Origin: Bacteroidales bacterium | GTDB lineage: Bacteria > Bacteroidota > Bacteroidia > Bacteroidales > UBA932 | Direction of reading: 5' to 3' | Assembly (NCBI GenBank): GCA_017478685.1 | Contig: JAFVDC010000205.1 | Span: 1 to 16,835 of the forward strand | Length of the DNA stretch: 16,835 nt | Shown: in pieces, positions 14,852 to 16,835 of the stretch | Layout: the number at the start of each line of letters is the position of its first letter | Numbering within the stretch: position 1 is the stretch's first letter | Notes under the pieces: generated by a model | The model's input: only the letters and a program-made list of their open reading frames with translations | Database searches by the model: none | What the model was told of the DNA's origin: nothing | Program-made: the position numbers and the translations under genes

Positions 14852-14938
14852 ACAAAAATGCCCTAAAGCGTGTACGGCCGGTACCGGCGGGTTCTCAACG
14901 CGAACAAAAACGCCCTGAAATGTGTACGGCCAGTACCG
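14852..14938. repeat. 35-nt direct repeat pair in a GTAC-rich tract
   Basis: Positions 14852-14886 and 14904-14938 match at 30 of 35 bases by eye, with start points 52 bp apart. Each copy has ACAAAAA, then GCCCT, then GTGTACGGCC and GTACCG. A perfect 12-bp palindrome (GCCGGTACCGGC) lies at 14877-14888. The tetramer GTAC occurs seven times between 14829 and 14936. Confidence 0.75.
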
Positions 14939-15008
14939 AGGAGGCTGTTGGACCTGGTCCAAACTGGAAGTTGGTGCGGGTTAAACAGCTGATAGTTAAC
15001 TAATTACC

Positions 15009-15044
15009 GGATTCCTTGGGATTACCGATAATCCCAAAGAATCC
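15009..15044. repeat. 36-bp palindrome near xerD
   Basis: GGATTCCTTGGGATTA (15009-15024) and its near-complement TAATCCCAAAGAATCC (15029-15044) form 16-bp arms with one mismatched pair and a CCGA centre. Read as 11-6-11 it has the size of a Xer recombination core. It lies about 120 bp past the xerD stop, but the link to Xer is inferred only from size and position. Confidence 0.6.
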
Positions 15045-15161
15045 CATAATCTACTGATTGCCAAGAGGTTAACTGCCACCATGACGGCATTACAAACGAA
15101 CGGATGTTGATGCAAAACTGCAGCGGATTGTTTGCACAGGGTTTTGGATTTGAACCAATTT

Positions 15162-16019
15162 CTACCGCCTTGGATGATGCTCCAGCACGGACTTGTACCA
15201 GGTGGAGGAGTCTATGTGGGTGTAGATTTCCGTGGTGAGGATGGATTCGTGGCCCAGCATTTCCTGTACAATTCGTAAATCGGCCCCATTCTCAATGAGG
15301 TGGGTGGCAAATGAGTGGCGGAAGGTGTGGGGGGAAATCTCCTTGTGGATGCCGGCAATCATGGCCTGTTTTTTCACCATGTTGAAAATGGAAATTCGGC
15401 TCAGGGGCTTTCCAAAGCGGTTGAGGAAAAGGATGTCTTCATACGGACGGGCGGCAGGGATGGGGCGCTCCGGAAGATAGGCCTTCACGGCATCGGCCGC
15501 CATTTCCCCAAGCGGCACCAGGCGCTGTTTGTCTCCTTTGCCGATGACATCTACAAAGCCCTCCTCAAAATCTATGCGGGAAATCCTGAGCGTAGCGGCC
15601 TCCGAGACGCGGAGACCGCAGCCGTAGAGCACTTCCAGGATGGCGCGGTCCCGTTTGCCGGTAGCGGACTTGAGATCCACTGAATCCATTATGGCCGAAA
15701 CTTCCTCTACGCTTAGAACCGCCGGCAGGTACTTGCCAAGCTTGGGGGAGTCCACGTTGTCGCAGGGGTTGTACTTGATTTCCCCCTCCTGAACACACCA
15801 GTCGAAAAAGTTCCTGAGTGCGCTCAGAAGCCTTGCCGAACTGCGTTTGGAAACTTTAATTGACCCAAGGTAATCCTCTATGTCTGAAGTCTGTACGGAT
15901 ACAGGCTCAAGGCCTGTAGACTCCAGGAATGCCTCCACGTCATGACAATAGGATGCCACCGTATTTGGTGACATCCTTCGCTCAAGCATGAGGTAATTCC
16001 TGTAGTTCGTTATTATCAC
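15162..16019 (-). CDS. xerD: Tyrosine recombinase XerD
   Basis: A site-specific recombinase that resolves chromosome dimers at dif together with XerC, controlled by FtsK. The 285-residue protein has the N-terminal SAM-like DNA-binding domain (LERRMSPNTVASYCHDVEAFL) and a complete catalytic domain. The catalytic set is R137 (YGCGLRVSEAATL), K161 (VIGKGDKQRLVPL), H231 and R234 (SPHTFRHSFATHLIENGADL), H257 (MLGHESILTT) and the nucleophile Y266 (EIYTHID). The sequence resembles XerD more than XerC or an integron integrase: there is no extra insertion and the length is normal. I keep the GTG at 16019 because it overlaps the DPP III stop (GTGA) and gives the usual spacing to the SPNT block. The first internal ATG would remove ten residues of helix 1. 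Confidence 0.93.
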   Translation of the reverse strand: MIITNYRNYLMLERRMSPNTVASYCHDVEAFLESTGLEPVSVQTSDIEDYLGSIKVSKRSSARLLSALRNFFDWCVQEGEIKYNPCDNVDSPKLGKYLPAVLSVEEVSAIMDSVDLKSATGKRDRAILEVLYGCGLRVSEAATLRISRIDFEEGFVDVIGKGDKQRLVPLGEMAADAVKAYLPERPIPAARPYEDILFLNRFGKPLSRISIFNMVKKQAMIAGIHKEISPHTFRHSFATHLIENGADLRIVQEMLGHESILTTEIYTHIDSSTWYKSVLEHHPRR

Positions 16020-16835
16020 AGGGTGCCGTACTTTTTGCCGTAGAGCATCATCTGGCCAAGGTAGTCGTCTGTGTAGACCGGGACATAGTCCGTGACAGTG
16101 CCGTCAGGGCCTGTGACAGGCTGGATTTCCGGGTTCACAAAGCCGCCGTAAGGCTTGAGATTGAGAGCGTTGTAGCGCTCCAGGACCTCCTTGTGAAGCT
16201 CAGGGTCTATGTTTACGGCGTAGGTTTCAATGAGGGCCTTTCCGGCCTCGTAGTCTCCTTCTGACTTGATGCGCTGGATTTCGGCGAGAAGCTCTGCGAA
16301 GAGGGCGCGGAGCTTCACGAAGTCGTTGACCACGAAGTAGGTTTTGCCGCCGCGGACCTTCTTTTCAATAACGTTGTCCTTGGCGCCCTTTTCATAGCAC
16401 CACTCGGCGATGAGCTTGCGGTTTTGCATGTGGGCCTCCGTGTTGGGGCGGCCAAGCTCCACGCGTGTAAACTGGACCATGAGGCCGTTGCGGATGTAAT
16501 TGGCGTATTCGGCCTTATATGCCTCAGGGTCAGGCATTATGCCAAGTTCCACCATCTTGGGGTCTGCGGTGAAATACAGGCCGAAAAGGTCTGCGCGGGC
16601 TTCCTCCAGGGCCGAGGCATACTCTCCCATGGCGGTGGTGCTTACCCCGGGAAGAAGCTGGCCGGAGCCGTGTCCCAGGCATTCGTGGAGGTCCGTGTGG
16701 ATTTCATCGGCAACGGTGCCCCATTTCTTGGCAAGCTCTATCTCCTTGTCATTGTACGCGAACTCCGTGAGGGTGCTTGTGGGAAGCTCCTGGGCCGCGT
16801 AATCATAAGTGTGCATGATGTTTGCGATGGTGACG
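16016..16835 (-). CDS. Dipeptidyl peptidase III (M49 zinc peptidase), C-terminal part
   Basis: A zinc exopeptidase that removes dipeptides from the N-terminus of short peptides. Only the C-terminal part is present: the frame stays open to the window edge through residues VTIANIMHTYDY, so the ATG at 16816 is internal. The catalytic motif HECLGH followed by GSGQLLPGV is the bacterial form of the M49 HEXXGH zinc site, and EEARADLFGLYF is the second zinc and base motif (EEXXAD). Downstream features such as NYIRNGLMVQFTRVELGRPNTEAHMQNR and NPEIQPVTGPDG fit the Bacteroides-type enzyme of roughly 670 residues. Its TGA overlaps the GTG start of xerD by four bases, so xerD is probably translated by coupling with it. 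No signal peptide can be judged from this fragment. Confidence 0.92.
   Translation of the reverse strand, partial: VTIANIMHTYDYAAQELPTSTLTEFAYNDKEIELAKKWGTVADEIHTDLHECLGHGSGQLLPGVSTTAMGEYASALEEARADLFGLYFTADPKMVELGIMPDPEAYKAEYANYIRNGLMVQFTRVELGRPNTEAHMQNRKLIAEWCYEKGAKDNVIEKKVRGGKTYFVVNDFVKLRALFAELLAEIQRIKSEGDYEAGKALIETYAVNIDPELHKEVLERYNALNLKPYGGFVNPEIQPVTGPDGTVTDYVPVYTDDYLGQMMLYGKKYGTL

Larger units (their letters stand above)
14534..15161. other. Non-coding structured region between pth and xerD
   Basis: About 630 bp with no credible gene. The open frames here are short, lack family features and overlap perfect palindromes. In order it holds a 137-nt nested inverted repeat (14561-14697), two related GC-rich hairpins (14712-14746 and 14787-14821), GTAC-rich 35-nt direct repeats (14852-14886 and 14904-14938), a 36-bp near-perfect palindrome (15009-15044) and a small TGCAAA/TTTGCA hairpin (15111-15136). 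The hexamer GTTAAC occurs at 14995-15000 and 15068-15073. No stem is followed by a T tract on either strand, so they are not ordinary terminators. The role is unknown. Confidence 0.7.

Noticed and set aside
14525..14918. Open frames of 74 and 82 codons in the structured gap
   Set aside because: They run through perfect inverted repeats, have no recognisable domain, promoter or start context, and one overlaps the other in a different frame.
14561..14938. Integron attC array served by the nearby tyrosine recombinase
   Set aside because: No GTTRRRY/RYYYAAC core pairs at the ends of the palindromes, no cassette genes, and the recombinase looks like host XerD without an integron-integrase insertion.
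14852..14938. CRISPR array
   Set aside because: Only two imperfect copies, with an 17-nt gap between them, and no cas genes in the window.
15145..15165. tRNA-like T arm (minus-strand GGTTCAAATCC) past xerD, as a possible tRNA or att site
   Set aside because: No acceptor, D or anticodon stems can be drawn, and the T stem has mismatches. The xerD stop lies within the needed upstream part.

Overview
The window looks like a chromosomal segment from a moderately GC-rich member of the Bacteroidota, probably a gut or rumen Bacteroidales. Three things point there: several promoters match the Bacteroidota consensus (TTTG, 19-23 bp, TAnnTTTG); there are no convincing Shine-Dalgarno sequences; and the gene content fits (DUF4290 next to ftsK and lolA, a FISUMP-domain lipoprotein, lipoprotein ApbE, a bacterial DPP III with an HECLGH motif). 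The exact genus cannot be read from this sequence.

Layout. Positions 1-358 hold two adjacent tRNA-Lys genes (UUU and CUU), a near-perfect terminator hairpin and a small REP-like repeat patch. Positions 359-6985 form a plus-strand run: an AddA/RecB-like helicase-nuclease, a DUF4290 protein, the FtsK translocase and a LolA-like lipoprotein carrier. A FISUMP lipoprotein gene (minus strand) meets lolA tail to tail. It is divergent from apbE, which in turn meets an unusually short comEC-like gene tail to tail. From 10133 a plus-strand metabolic block encodes acetate kinase, a Ptb/Pta-family phosphate acyltransferase and triosephosphate isomerase. It is followed by a separate promoter and the rplY (L25)-pth pair. 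At the right edge a minus-strand pair, DPP III (cut by the window end) and xerD, overlaps by GTGA.

How the genes work together. FtsK and XerD are the two classical halves of chromosome dimer resolution and terminus segregation, although they are about 9 kb apart here. The helicase-nuclease belongs to double-strand break processing. AckA plus the acyltransferase would turn acyl-CoA into a carboxylate with ATP formation, next to the glycolytic enzyme TpiA. L25 and Pth are both translation factors.

The part that ordinary gene annotation does not explain is the roughly 770 bp gap between pth and xerD (14392-15161). After two tandem terminators it holds a 137-nt nested inverted repeat, two related GC-rich hairpins, a pair of 35-nt direct repeats in a GTAC-rich tract, and a 36-bp near-perfect palindrome. 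I see no credible coding sequence there. It is the best candidate for an undescribed structured RNA or DNA element in this window. Leaderless-looking starts, in which the -7 box lies right at the start codon, are a second theme.
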